Assembly: GCA_947044365.1 (NCBI GenBank)
Contig: OX345637.1
Span: 5,318,501-5,382,500 of the forward strand
Source of the DNA: Petrosia ficiformis
Lineage: Eukaryota; Porifera; Demospongiae; Haplosclerida; Petrosiidae
Direction: 5' to 3'
DNA: 64,000 bases
Shown one piece after another: positions 1-12,200 of this stretch. Each line of letters starts with the position of its first letter. Positions within the stretch are counted from its first letter, which is position 1. Position numbers and translations under genes: made by a program. The notes beneath the pieces are model-generated. The model saw only the letters and a program-made list of their open reading frames with translations, was not told the DNA's origin and did no database searches.

Positions 1-22
1 TGCAACGAAGGTTTTGATTTTA

Positions 23-132
23 ATGAGATGCTGAGCCACACCTCGCAATCAGTATATTACATCCATGGTAGGTGTGGTTGGAATTATTATTAAAATTAAT
101 TCATTCTTTTTTCAAAAGCCCCCGGGAATGAC
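23..132 (+). repeat. Dispersed repeat starting TGAGATGCTGAGCCACAC
   Basis: This 110-bp block recurs nearly unchanged at 48821-48930, about 250 bases upstream of the Crinkler-like gene. A diverged inverted copy lies at about 6085-6180. All contain the pair GAGCCACAC and TAGGTGTGGTTGGAATTAT or its complement. It looks like a fragment of an interspersed element; no termini or target-site duplication were identified. Confidence 0.75.
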
Positions 133-427
133 GCAACTTCCTTAACTACGTATACAACGCATACTCGCACAAGTGGACACAAGAAAAAAAAAAATATATA
201 TAATTATATATATACATTAAACCCCATGGAAAGCAATCATAGGGATGGCCCTACGGGCCATAAAAAGTAATAATTATTGGTAGAAATAATAACAGGACTC
301 CATATGCCCAGAGTGAGAAGATACGCACAGTTTAACAACTATGTGATTAGATTATTAGCCTTGCTGCAAAGCGTAGGTGGAAGAGTATGGTGATCATTTA
401 TATTTCATCATATCATAGTACACAAAC
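133..427. other. NPRL2 intron with repeat remnant
   Basis: No coding segment is visible. Bases 118-262 carry a copy of the interspersed repeat described at 13725-13899, ending in GGCCCTACGGGCCATAAAAA. The rest is AT-rich. Confidence 0.6.
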
Positions 428-2145
428 CTCATATGTTCTGAAGGCTTCTCCTAGTTTTTGAATAACAGGTTCATATGCTGAAGTATCAGTTTCCTCTTTA
501 AATACAAAGACAAAGTTGAAGATTAATGCATTTCTTGCATACTTATTGTCTTGTATACTCTTTGGACATCCAACTATTCTGTAACCACCAACATCACTAA
601 ACGTAACAAAGATATGACATGCAGATATGATCATTTCATATTAATATGTTATGAGTGGTTTTCTTTTTTTCTTATAGTGCTACACCACTATTCAAATTAT
701 TTGCACCTCATCCTAGCTGTAGAATTGAAGTCAAACCACCATCTCTTTCAGAGGCTTATCAATCACATGTGATTTATACAAAAAAAAACCACCAACATTC
801 ATGTTATCATTTAATGTCAAGCTGTGGCGGCTTAAGTAAATGGGGGTGAATGATTCTACTGAATAGCAGCAAACCAAACATCAGAGTGAAAAATATACAC
901 AAGAATCACTATTTCCCCTATGATAAATATTAAGGTTGGTACATGATGTTTGGTTAACAATGTTCAATCAGTATTGCTTTTCAGTAAGAACTTTAAAATT
1001 AAAGGGTGGGGGAGCACCATGTTACCACCCTTTGGGAGAAACACTGCATGTATATACTATACACTAAGTTATCTTTCCTTCGTAGATTAATTACAAGACA
1101 TTGGAAAATTATTCCTTGCTCTCCCACCTCCGGGGTATGGTGATATTTTTTTATATCAGGAGCACAAAATGACAATCAAATGAGTAGGAGTACCAACAAC
1201 CACACAAGTGATTGAAATACTTGAACTCTCTTTCTGACTATGATTGATTTCCATGGAAATTAATGGATGTAATGCATAATAGAACATGCTAAGAAGAAAG
1301 TTGCTTGACTGCATGTAGCGTACGTAGAGACTGGAGATAATAGCTGCTCCAGCTGCTGAAATATATTCCTAAAGTTCTACAACAACCTTTAAAAAGAAGA
1401 GTTCATAATCAAAAGGTGTTTCAAGCATGATAATGTCAGCCATAATTACTGAATGCTAGACACCACACCATGCTGAAAGCAATCATAGGGATACCTTTTC
1501 CTCAATATAGATATTTTAAACATATAAACATGATTGTGAATATGGTGTCTACACCTTGAAGATTACAAAGGATAGTTATTACAAAAACACATTTAGAAGC
1601 AAAAAGCCAAAGCAGGCTCACCTACTAATAGCAAATTAGAGTATGGTTCAGAGGTGAGAATCAACTGTTTAACGATAGTGCCTCACATCTGCTTTACATA
1701 ATTTACAAGTCTGAGTATTGTCTATTGTTTAATCAGAAACGTCTTCACAAATGTAATAGCTAGAAGCACAATTTAATTATAAGATCTCTAAAAAGTAACA
1801 AATGGTCAGACAGATACCTTGCATGACCAATCCAATCAAATGTTTGCCTCTCCTACTCTTCCTCATTCTCTCATTATGGGTTACTGCTTATATCATAAAA
1901 GTATATTCAATTACAGATTGTCTTACACTGATATTAATCTGTTGTATAGTTGTGGCTTAGTGATGATTAGGTCATGCACGGCATCAAATTCTTCTCGTAT
2001 AGAAAAACATTGTGGCACCTAAAAAAATATAACAGAATTAATAAGAGCAGTTGTAGTTATGTACATATACCTGAAAAGATACAACAGGTCCTGCCACTGG
2101 ATGGAATTCACTGTACAATATACACTTAACTACTGAGTTGGACAT
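428..2145 (-). CDS. NPRL2: NPRL2 (GATOR1 subunit), 5' part, three exons
   Basis: NPRL2 is a subunit of the GATOR1 complex, which inhibits TORC1 at the lysosome when amino acids are scarce. Three minus-strand exons join in frame. Exon 1 (2145-2071) starts at ATG and encodes 25 residues containing SEFHPVAGP, the counterpart of SEFHPTLGP in vertebrate NPRL2. Exon 2 (2018-1927) contains IREEFDAVHDLIITKPQLYN, matching the conserved ELFDTVQVYIITKPEL segment. Exon 3 (596-428) contains RIVGCPKSI, then KYARNALIFNFVFVF and EPVIQKLGEAF. Introns are phase 0 and phase 2 with GT..AG ends. The second intron (597-1926) is about 1.3 kb. The rest of the protein (about 270 residues in other animals) must lie beyond the left edge; nothing matching it is visible in 1-427. 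Residue comparison is from knowledge of the family, not from a search. Confidence 0.88.
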
Positions 2146-2269
2146 ACTGAAATTTCAGCCACACCCTCCTATTTACTTGGCCTCAACCTCGGTCCCGTTG
2201 AGTCCGGGCCGCGATCCTATCATGTTGTTTTGAAATTTCGCTAAAAAAAAAAGTCAAATACTTCATACA

Positions 2270-2439
2270 TTAGAAACTTTCAGCTGATATTGCATATAAA
2301 GCACTAGCAAATTCTGCACCAACTTCCACAGAGCTTTCATGGCAAATGAATCTGTTTTGTCCAAAAGCTTCTTCAAATTGTGTTGAAAGTTCGAGCCTTT
2401 GTTTGGAATAGAAGAGGCTGGTCACAACATAATAGAACT
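2270..2439 (-). CDS. 3'-terminal exon of an unrecognised minus-strand gene
   Basis: An open minus-strand segment of about 55 codons ends in TAA at 2272-2270. Its translation is compositionally like a real protein; it includes LSTQFEEAFGQNRF and ends near EFASALYAISAESF. A stop lies further upstream in the same frame. The likely acceptor is the CTAG or AGAG at about 2441-2438, so this would be a last exon. The stop lies about 125 bases upstream of the NPRL2 start, in the same orientation. A 51-bp tandem repeat begins inside its 5' part. I do not recognise the family; upstream exons were not found. Confidence 0.4.
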
Positions 2440-2680
2440 CTAGATTGTTTGATCATAAATAGAAGAGGTTAGTCACCACATAATAGAGCTCTCGACTGTT
2501 TGATCATAAATAGAAGAGGTTAGTCACTACATAATACAACTCTCGATTGTTTGATCATAAATAGAAGAGGTTAGTCACTACATAATAGAACTCTCGATTA
2601 TTTGATAATAAATAGAAGAGGTTAGTCACCACATAATAGAACTCTCGATTGTTTGATCATAAATAGGAGAGGTCATCAAT
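2406..2680. repeat. 51-bp minisatellite, about five units
   Basis: The unit contains AGAAGAGGTTAGTCACCACA and TCGATTGTTTGATCATAA. Units start near 2410, 2461, 2512, 2563 and 2614, with a degenerate one at about 2665. The leftmost unit overlaps the coding-like exon at 2270-2439. The period is a multiple of three, but the distal units contain stops in the exon's frame. Confidence 0.9.
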
Positions 2681-2821
2681 CAACAAATAATTGGGGCTTC
2701 GTTTGTTTGATTGTATTTTCAATATAATAATAAATTAATTCATGATCAATTTTTTTAAGGAATTGTTAGTAATAATTCGTTTTCATAACAAAATAATTAA
2801 GAAAATGAAAAAAATTCAATA

Positions 2822-3020
2822 CAATTTTCTTTATTTTCGATTAATAATTAAATTTAGTCTATAAATATAGTAGAAAGCTTACGATTAATTATGCTTGTAG
2901 TAAATATACTAGTCTATTTAAGTAATTTTCTTCATTTTCGATTCGTAAGAATAATAATTACATTTACTCCATTACAGTAGAAAGCTTATGATTAATTATC
3001 ATTGTATTAAATATACCGGT
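2822..3020 (+). repeat. ~105-bp tandem repeat, two units
   Basis: The units share TTTTCTTTATTTTCGATT, AGTAGAAAGCTTACGATTAA and AAATATACTAGTCTA. The same unit reappears three times at about 4078-4335, each time followed at some distance by the 0.85 kb direct repeat. This suggests array and repeat were duplicated together. Confidence 0.8.
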
Positions 3021-3058
3021 GCATTCTTTAATTTTTTTTATTTTAGATCCGTATGTTT

Positions 3059-3909
3059 AGATGTGAAGGATGTGGATAGATGGACGAAGATCAAACAACA
3101 GGTGATTCATTCTTGTTCTTCTGTGTGCATTGTAACGTTGCCATGTAATTCATGCATAACTCATTAGTAATTCCGTTTGTCTATAATGTTAATTTGCATA
3201 TTGTTTCTTCTCTCTCCCAGAAAACTCTACTCGCTACCTACCTGTCCATCTATCCACTCTCTCTCTCTCCACCTCATCGCATTTATACTTCAATAAGAGT
3301 TAAGTTATGTCTCCATACTCTTTTCTATATTCTATACTTTCTTCTTAAATATTATTTTATTGTGAACAGTGTATTTACTATTTTTCCTTCCTGCACAGGT
3401 CTGTTTCTGATGATTTCGAGGTTGCTTCTGGTGTTCTCTTCTTGGAATTTGGATGCTCATTTGTTCTAATCACTCCTATCAGCCAGGGTTGGCCATGCCA
3501 CCCTCTTTTTCTTTTTTTTGGGGGGTGGCATGGTCAATCCTGGTTGTTAGGAGTGTGCGGGACAAATGAGTATACCGATGCCCAGGTTGGGGACGCCGGA
3601 GGTCTCTTCGAGTCACTAGATCCAGCCCCGTGTGGGGCAGTTCCAGTACATCCGGTCTACCTCACCTAGTGTTCCAGTTACAGTCTAACTACCTCGTCCA
3701 GTTCCAGTCCACTTCGACCAGTGCTCCAGTTACAGTCTACTTCATCCAAGGACCATTCCCATTGGGATTTCTCTTCGATCTGCAAGGACTCATCTTCATT
3801 GGGATTTCTCTTCGATCTGCAAGGACTCATCTTCATTGGGATTTCTCTTCGATCTGCAAGGACTCATCTTCATTGGGATTTCTCTTCTGCAAGGACTCAT
3901 CTTCATTCC
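3059..3909 (+). repeat. 0.85 kb direct repeat, copy 1
   Basis: From 3059 the sequence matches 5028 onward at an offset of 1969 bases. I saw no difference until the internal 37-bp minisatellite, where copy 1 has more units. It contains a (CT) tract, a stem-loop formed by GGCCATGCCACCC and GGGTGGCATGGTC (about 3487-3535), and a GC-richer block near 3585-3660. No gag, pol or integrase frame lies between the copies and no clear TG..CA ends are seen, so an LTR origin is only one possibility. Open frames in it are not convincing genes. Confidence 0.85.
3763..3909 (+). repeat. 37-bp minisatellite inside the direct repeat
   Basis: The unit GGGATTTCTCTTCGATCTGC + AAGGACTCATCTTCATT repeats three times, followed by a partial unit. 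The second copy of the large repeat carries one unit fewer (about 5732-5848), so unit number changed after the duplication. Confidence 0.9.
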
Positions 3910-4077
3910 ATCTTAACTCTTTGAAATACATTGCGTGTGTGTGTGTTTTTTTGTGTGTGTGCGTTTGTATTTCAATTGTATTTTTTGTTCAAATATTTAT
4001 TTGAAATGTTGTTCTTGTGTTTTGAATTGTAATAAATTATCATCAATTTTTAAGGAATTGTTAACATTAATTCTTTG

Positions 4078-4335
4078 ATTTTCTTTATTTTCGATTCGTA
4101 AGAATAATAATTATACAAATTTAGCCTGTTACAGTAGAAAGCTTACGATTAATTGTGCTTGTATTAAATATACTAGTCTAATTTTCTTTATTTTCGATTC
4201 GTAAGAATAATAATTAAATTTAGCCTGTTACAGTAGAAAGCCTATGATTAATTATGCTTGTATTAAATATACTAGTCTAATTTTTTTTATTTTCGATTGG
4301 TAAGAATAATAATTAATTACATTTGGTCTATTCAT
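4078..4335 (+). repeat. ~105-bp tandem repeat, three units
   Basis: This is the second array of the unit seen at 2822-3020. Units begin near 4078, 4186 and 4270, with the last one degenerate. It lies between the two 0.85 kb direct repeats. Confidence 0.8.
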
Positions 4336-5027
4336 TCAATACCAATGACTACCTTTAACGTGAATGCTCTTTTTCTAAAACCTTTTTTTTTTTTTAAATT
4401 GACTGATTTCTTTCTCTTTCGATTATATTTCATTGGAAATATCTTCAAACTAACGAAGTAATTCTTTTCTCTTTTAATTATATTTCTTGAGAATATTTTC
4501 AAATTAGCTTGCTATCACTTTTTCTCCTTTCTTGTTACAATTATTTTCGATATAATTTGTTTTCTAATTAGCTAATTTCTACTGGTTTATTATTAGCATT
4601 TAAAGAAAAATCATCCTCATTGCTACCAAGCATGCATCCTTCTCGGCAAAGAATCTTTTCGTGAAAACCGAAGTCAAAACACTTCAACAGCATTTGGTTC
4701 GGTTTTTAATAGAATAGCATTGTACATAAATTATTTAATAATTATATAATCTATGCATAAAATAATATATAATTATATAGTCTACATGTCTAATTATAAT
4801 TATAATATATATAATAATTATTAATTAATTATTCTGAGCTTGCATCCTCGCCCTGCACACACCTCCCTGGCGAGGATGAGTGCATGCATGCATGCATGCT
4901 CCCAGACCTGCTGCACGTGCAGGAATTTGAGCTCCCTATCATAAGCCAGAGAAAATTGTGCATGTCATCCATCTCAAGACTCAAGACGAAGAAGATTCCG
5001 CATGTACCAGGGAGGGACCCAGGACCA
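4336..5027. other. AT-rich spacer between direct repeats
   Basis: No coding-like segment is visible. It is T-rich to about 4620, then AT-rich. A short GC-richer patch near 4845-4925 contains a GCATGCATGCATGC run and the near-palindromic pair CATCCTCGCC and GGCGAGGATG. Confidence 0.6.
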
Positions 5028-5848
5028 AGATGTGAAGGATGTGGATAGATGGACGAAGATCAAACAACAGGTGATTCATTCTTGTTCTTCTGTGTGCATT
5101 GTAACGTTGCCATGTAATTCATGCATAACTCATTAGTAATTCCGTTTGTCTATAATGTTAATTTGCATATTGTTTCTTCTCTCTCCCAGAAAACTCTACT
5201 CGCTACCTACCTGTCCATCTATCCACTCTCTCTCTCTCCACCTCATCGCATTTATACTTCAATAAGAGTTAAGTTATGTCTCCATACTCTTTTCTATATT
5301 CTATACTTTCTTCTTAAATATTATTTTATTGTGAACAGTGTATTTACTATTTTTCCTTCCTGCACAGGTCTGTTTCTGATGATTTCGAGGTTGCTTCTGG
5401 TGTTCTCTTCTTGGAATTTGGATGCTCATTTGTTCTAATCACTCCTATCAGCCAGGGTTGGCCATGCCACCCTCTTTTTCTTTTTTTTGGGGGGTGGCAT
5501 GGTCAATCCTGGTTGTTAGGAGTGTGCGGGACAAATGAGTATACCGATGCCCAGGTTGGGGACGCCGGAGGTCTCTTCGAGTCACTAGATCCAGCCCCGT
5601 GTGGGGCAGTTCCAGTACATCCGGTCTACCTCACCTAGTGTTCCAGTTACAGTCTAACTACCTCGTCCAGTTCCAGTCCACTTCGACCAGTGCTCCAGTT
5701 ACAGTCTACTTCATCCAAGGACCATTCCCATTGGGATTTCTCTTCGATCTGCAAGGACTCATCTTCATTGGGATTTCTCTTCGATCTGCAAGGACTCATC
5801 TTCATTGGGATTTCTCTTCTGCACGGACTCAGGACTCATCTTCATTGG
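5028..5848 (+). repeat. 0.85 kb direct repeat, copy 2
   Basis: This is the partner of 3059-3909. After 5820 it diverges with an extra short duplication of GGACTCA, then runs into unrelated TA-rich sequence. Confidence 0.85.
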
Positions 5849-6667
5849 AATTTCCCTATATCACATGTTTGGACACAAAACTATATTTTGTATATAGGAC
5901 CTGTTAGTATACTATATATATTACACACAGATATATATATATATATAGTTGATATCCTAAGTTGTAATAAGTTTAGTGTTTAATGCCGCATAACATAGAA
6001 CAATTACTTTCTTACCAGTATCTTTGTTTGCCAACATCTGTTTTCAAAATAATCTGGTTCGTGGATTAGCAGAGAATTTATTCAAAAAGAGGGACCCATG
6101 TACCTCTTTCAATCTTGAAATGTTTATAACCACACCCACCTTGATCAAGGATATATAATGTGTGAGGTGTGGCTCAGCATGACTTATGCAGCTTCTTTGC
6201 AACTTTCTGGACCCCCTGGAGCAATCTAACAGTCACCTCAACCTTGCTTACTAACTACTGCAAGCACAGCATCCACTCAAGTCTGCAAGTGAACGCTTTT
6301 TTTCACTTATTCTCTCAACATCCCTTTCTCTCACTAGAACTAGCTAGAAAGCAGGTATATAGATGACACATACATCAACATCCCATTCTAAGCTAACTTG
6401 AAAGTAACATCAAAGGGCGGACACTTGAATCAAAGCACCGCCCTACCACATCCAACAAAGCGTGGTGTTTTTGACAATAGAATACCGACATGCCGCCACC
6501 ACATTGGTATACTCTCGTAATCTACAGTAATTTGGGGTGTGGTACATTCAAGATCCCGTGACTTGCAGTATTCTCCTCTAGTTGTAGTGCAATCAGCTCT
6601 AATAATAAGACCCTCCTACTTACCGTAGGGCTGGTAGCCTGGAACTCAGTGGAGCACAAGATGAAGG

Positions 6668-6740
6668 TACATCCACCGGACTGTTGGAACTGCCCTACAC
6701 AGGGCTGGATCTAGTGACTCGAAGAGACCTCCGGCGTTCT
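6668..6740 (-). repeat. Inverted fragment of the 0.85 kb repeat
   Basis: Read on the minus strand this matches the segment around 3597-3660 (CGCCGGAGGTCTCTTCGAGT, then CACTAGATCCAGCCC and GGGCAGTTCC). It shows the repeat family is dispersed and not confined to the local direct pair. Confidence 0.8.
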
Positions 6741-6751
6741 GATTCTAGTTA

Positions 6752-6754
<3 letters not shown>

Positions 6755-6812
<58 letters not shown>
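6755..6812. repeat. (TA)n microsatellite
   Basis: An uninterrupted alternating TA run of more than 50 bases, directly after the inverted repeat fragment. Confidence 0.95.
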
Positions 6813-6819
<7 letters not shown>

Positions 6820-8702
6820 GTATATAGACAGTTCAGCTGAGCCATAGGGAGTTATATAGAAGTGTATGAAACCAAATTGCTACAGTAGTATTGAAGTTTC
6901 AAGTGATTAGCTGTCACAACAAAGTTGGCCACCATCTTGTTTTCAAAATCGAAGGTAATGAATGATTGGTTTGTTAGTAAAAAATTAATAATTATTATTA
7001 TTATCTAACTACAATAGACAAGAGACATGTCGGAAAAACAATCTGTCCAGCAGAAAAACACACAAAAAAAAGAAATCAACAGCATCACAATAAATTATAC
7101 ATATCAATTAACCTTGTAAACCTAATGAGCGTGGGCGTTAGTCTCGATTTCTTTTTTTACTGCAGAATTCAATTCTACATTTCAGAAAAAGTGTTTGTCT
7201 AAATATACTTTCTATCAAATTTGTGTTTAGTTTTTGAGTTATTTGCAAAAGAAGTTTCCGATGTTGCAAACTTTGAAGTGTAATAAAGTCATGAAGAATC
7301 ATTGTATTGACATAGAAATTCAGATATCAAGCTACTGCAAAAATACAATTTACAAAATAGAGAGATTTTTAAAAATAAGTCTTTACTTTTGTTGTAACAA
7401 TTTATTGAATTTTCAGATTTCTGACAATGGAATTTATCAGTGGGTTTACATTTTTAGGATAAAAACTCTCTATTACATTTGAGATAGTTTGCTAATGTAT
7501 CTTGTTTGTACTTCGTATCTGCGAAATTTACTTTTATTTACCTTTTATTAGAAAGAGTGTTCTTGGATGCGTTGTTGTTCAAGAATCGTCCATTTTATAA
7601 TAATATTTTTACAAAAATGTGTATGTCTATCGGTAATAAAAATGGTATTTACATAAATTTTGCACGTCTATCGGTAGAATAGACTTAGATAATAGTGGTG
7701 ACGAATTATTACACTTTATTTCTAAATGAACGAATTACTGTGGGAGGAGATTAGAGTTATTATATGCGGTATCCTTGTGATAAGTATATTATAAGGATTA
7801 TAGAACTTTTTTGTCAAGACTCTACAACAAAGCGGAAAAAGGTAAAATATAGTACATATAAACACCTAACATTATACAATCAGAGCCTCTGAGAGGACTA
7901 TATAGACATATATTATTATGTAGCCCTTTTGTTTGATGTTGTAATAAGCTGTTCATGGGGGTTGGTGTAAAATTTGCAAGCCCTGTGTTCTGTAATGATA
8001 GTAATGCTATGCTGCTGTAATCATAGATGCCTCTAGAACCTGGAATCCAAAATTTTCTGTGTGTGTATGGGACAACATGCCTCAGACCCCTACATGCATT
8101 ACACAATCTGCTCCTAGTCTCATATAACCAGACCCAACCCCTCTGCAATATGATGGGAAAGACATACTGTGTTCACTGAATCAATGTGAGGCGAACACAT
8201 ATATATTTGTTCAGTATTGATAAATTATGATTACTGTCCAACAGCTTCATCTTTTTTGGATGATTCTTCATGATTTCCTTCTACTTTTGATATTCAATCA
8301 GCTTAAAATTCCTTTTTGAGTATATACATGTACAGCAAAAAAGACATTTTCTTCATCAAAATTGTCACTTTTTATCTCTGACTCTTTAAAGTTCAATAAA
8401 ATGATTCCCGAAATAGTACTTCAAACTACTGCAATAAGACAACAAAAAGATTTATTTAGCAACCCTTTCCATAACATCTATTAAAATTTTTGATTTTCGA
8501 AATTTATCTCTGAGTATATGCTTTCACAATTGTTCAAGAACCCTTTATTTTATTAATTAACTAAAATTTGCATGTCTAAAATAAATGGTTAAATTTTGTT
8601 GTCAATGTCATGTGACAACAAAATCACATTGTCATATGATTGTGTTGAATTACAAAAAGTATAATTATTATTATTATTGATTAACCTTTTTTCTGAAGAA
8701 AA

Positions 8703-9193
8703 ATGGGACTAACGAAAAAACAGATGAAGCATTTAAATGAAGCTAGACATCAAAAGAAAGAAAAGGTACATATGTAATTAAATATTATTCCTATAAAACC
8801 AATGTATGTATATACATTGTATATATGACATTATATGTTTATATACATATATGAGGGTGGGGTAAAAGGTTTGAATGTTCGAACCTCTGATTGTTTGCTG
8901 CACATTTTTAGCTGAATTTCTACCTTCAAAGCTTTGCCACACTCGCTTTGATATTTTGAATATGTGTACTTCTAGTGAAGAATGTGGGTGTGTTCCTGTA
9001 AAGTTGAGGCTGTGTTGTTGGCTGAATCCAAGTAGAAACAGTGACAGGAACAAGACTAGTGCTTGTTATAAAGCAATAATAGTTGATAAAAATACATGCG
9101 AACCTTTGAATATTGTTTTTATTGCTTTGAATGTTGTTTTGCAACCTTCGTTCCAGCCCTAATATATATTATATATATATAAATTATTATAAT

Positions 9194-9251
<58 letters not shown>

Positions 9252-12200
9252 TATATATAATATAACATTGCATGTACATATTAGTTTTTATGTTTGTATG
9301 TACAGTGTATGAATACAACATAAGGCATAGTAATTTGGACACAAATTTAGTTTGCATATACATGTAGCCAAATTCACACTAGTCGCAAGTACATGTATAA
9401 GTGCAACTCACAGCTGAGATGCTGCTTAGTACATACAGTGTAAGTGCACCTTGTGTAACTTCACCTGTAAAAAAAACTTCAAAGCTTTGCTACCACACCC
9501 TCTTTAATGTGGCAAGGTAATTAGTAGTCTTTTAGTAAAGTAGAAAAGAACTGATGACGAAATAGACAAAGAACCTATACCTTTGAATTTTTGGAAGGGT
9601 TTCCTGCCTCTTGTGGCCAATGGCCGAGGGGTCTATGCAGGCATGCCTGCTAAGCACCTTGGTCATAGAAGGGAGGGGTTTAGAGCCTAACGTTTCTCAA
9701 TAAATACAAGTATAACTCCATCTACACACAAATTTTTGTAGGAGGAATGGTCTGGTCTGCTTAGCCTAATTGTAGTAGTTGTGCCCTGTTACCAACAGTT
9801 TATCCAATCAAATTATATGTTATGTCAGGATAGAAAATGGTTTCCATGCTTCAAATTTTAAGAAACCTGCTTCTGATATGCACACTAGAGTAGTATCTAT
9901 ATACATGTAGTTTTATGTGTAGGAATGACATTGTCATAACTACTGGTAAACAAATTGTACTTCATATTGTGAGCATCATGGCTACTGTTTCCAGGCTTTC
10001 AGGCTGCAGTGAACCCTGCCCACAGTGGCATGGTAATTAGTAGGCCTTTAGTAAAGTTAAACAAGTGTATATAGAGAAAAAAGTATCCCTATGATTGCTT
10101 TATGGTGTCCAGCATTCAGTAATCATGGCTGACTTTATCATGCCCGAAACACAACAGCCTATTATAGTTATTATTTTGATTATATACTCTGTTTACCTTT
10201 TATAGAACCTTGTAGAACTTTAAGAATACATTTCAGGTAGAATAGCTAGCTATTAGTTCCAGTGTCTACGTAAGCTACACAGCTTTCTTTCTGCTAGTGT
10301 GTAGAGCTTGATCGCGCGTTCTTTTTCGCGCCACGCCCATTAATTGACCGAGCCCCCGGGAATGATGTAACTTCCTTAACTGCGTATACAACGCATACTC
10401 GCGTAGGTGACACAAGAATATATATATATAAACATACATCGAACCCGTGGGAAAACAATCATAGGGATGGCCCTACGGGCCATAAAAAATTACCGATGAT
10501 GAAATTTTACTAAACTACAATAATTAAAGACTACATCACATCTCTTTATCCATCTACATGTATATGTATCCCTACTGTGATACTCATAAATACGTTACTT
10601 ATATATGTATTTTATACTAAGTCACTTTATTCTTACAGGAAGTAACTTCGAAAGAGACTCCGAAATCAGTGGATAAACATGTATGTCTATGTGTCATGTG
10701 TGATGTAACATATCGCATGTATATATTTATATAATATATGATTATATTATATATATACATGTATATATGCACGCAGTAAGTGACACAGAAATGATAATTC
10801 AGAGTCAGAAATAACAGGCGGCCATCTGCCATTATCCGTGCATGTCAGGACAATGACTGAGCAAATTACTGCATGCAAGGACATTATGGCAGTTATGTTT
10901 GTAGAATGTAAATATTCGCAGGACTGTTAATGCCAGGTGTTTCATATGAATCTTGTCACCTCTAGTTCTCACTTTTATAAAATTGTAGATTGTAACTTGA
11001 TTGCTTTGCTGGAAAGTTGAGTTGTTAAAAGACAGCCATGGTTGATACAAAAAAGTACATGTACCAAGACAGAAATACAACAAATCTTCGTCAAGATTTG
11101 CGTGATAAGTGCTTTCCTTTTTTTGTAAGCAGCAATTTCATAATTTTCAAGTTAATAATTCAACACATTATGAACATGTAAAATAGCCAGTTTGTAAAAC
11201 ATAATTATAATTAGACACAGAAATCTATAATATAGTAACATACATATATACAATGTACAATACATGTACAGGCATTCCACTACTGTTTGGTGTAGTTAGT
11301 TATTGTACAAGAATAAAATAAATAAGGATATAGGGGTATCAAAACTGAAAAACACAGAAACAAGATTAGGATAGTACCTTAGCAATGAAATTACACACCA
11401 CTTCCACCCTACATACATGTATATAAGTACTGTATAGCTAGTTTTTTTGCAAGTCCGCTTTTCGTTAACATGTTATTTGCTAGAAACTAACATGTAAGAT
11501 TCATGTTAAACACAAACAAAGATCATAGATACATGTAGATGGTGAGAGAGAAAATAAACTGAGTCGCAAATTTTACATACACTGATAGATCCTTCTTAAA
11601 GACTTTGACTATTTAGAATATTAATATTATAACGAACAAAGTAACAATAGCAACAACTATCTCTTACAGAAATCAACCTGCCTACAGAAATCACTTAAAT
11701 AGCTAAAGTTTCCAGAATGGTCTATATCATGTGGTACACATTGGACAGTCTAGAAAATTCTATAGATACATGTAAATCCATCCCACATGGTACTAATTGA
11801 ATGTTCTATATCATGTGGTACACATGTGGACAGTCTAGTAGATACATGTTAATCCATCCCACATGGTACTAATTGAATGTTCTATATCATGTGGTACACA
11901 TGTGGACAGTCTAGTAGATACATGTTAATCCATCCCACATGGTACTAATTATATAAATAATCATGTCAATATTAATCCAGTCTATACACATAGTTACTTA
12001 CTATGTGTTACTTTTCTAAGCCAGGGTGGCTGCTTTAGTATTACTGGCTCCTGCTGTTACATGTACTATGTGTGTATTGTGACTGATTGTTACTTTTCTA
12101 AGCCAGGGTGGCTGCTTTAGTATTTTTGTTTTATGAATTTTATAACCCATTTAGCTGCTGTTTATTTGTTAATCGTTTCTAAGCATTTTGCTAATTTTCA

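Larger units (their letters stand above)
5849..8702. other. AT-rich intergenic DNA
   Basis: Apart from the repeat fragments listed, I see no supportable gene. The longest frame (minus strand, 8148-7822) has no recognised motif, no domain-like pattern and no splice context, so I do not call it a gene. A diverged inverted copy of the 23-132 repeat lies at 6085-6180. Confidence 0.5.

Noticed and set aside
3059..5848. Complete LTR retrotransposon
   Set aside because: No TG..CA ends, primer-binding site, polypurine tract or gag/pol frame could be found between the direct repeats.
7822..8148. 108-codon minus-strand frame
   Set aside because: No motif, no splice or promoter context, and composition like surrounding non-coding DNA.
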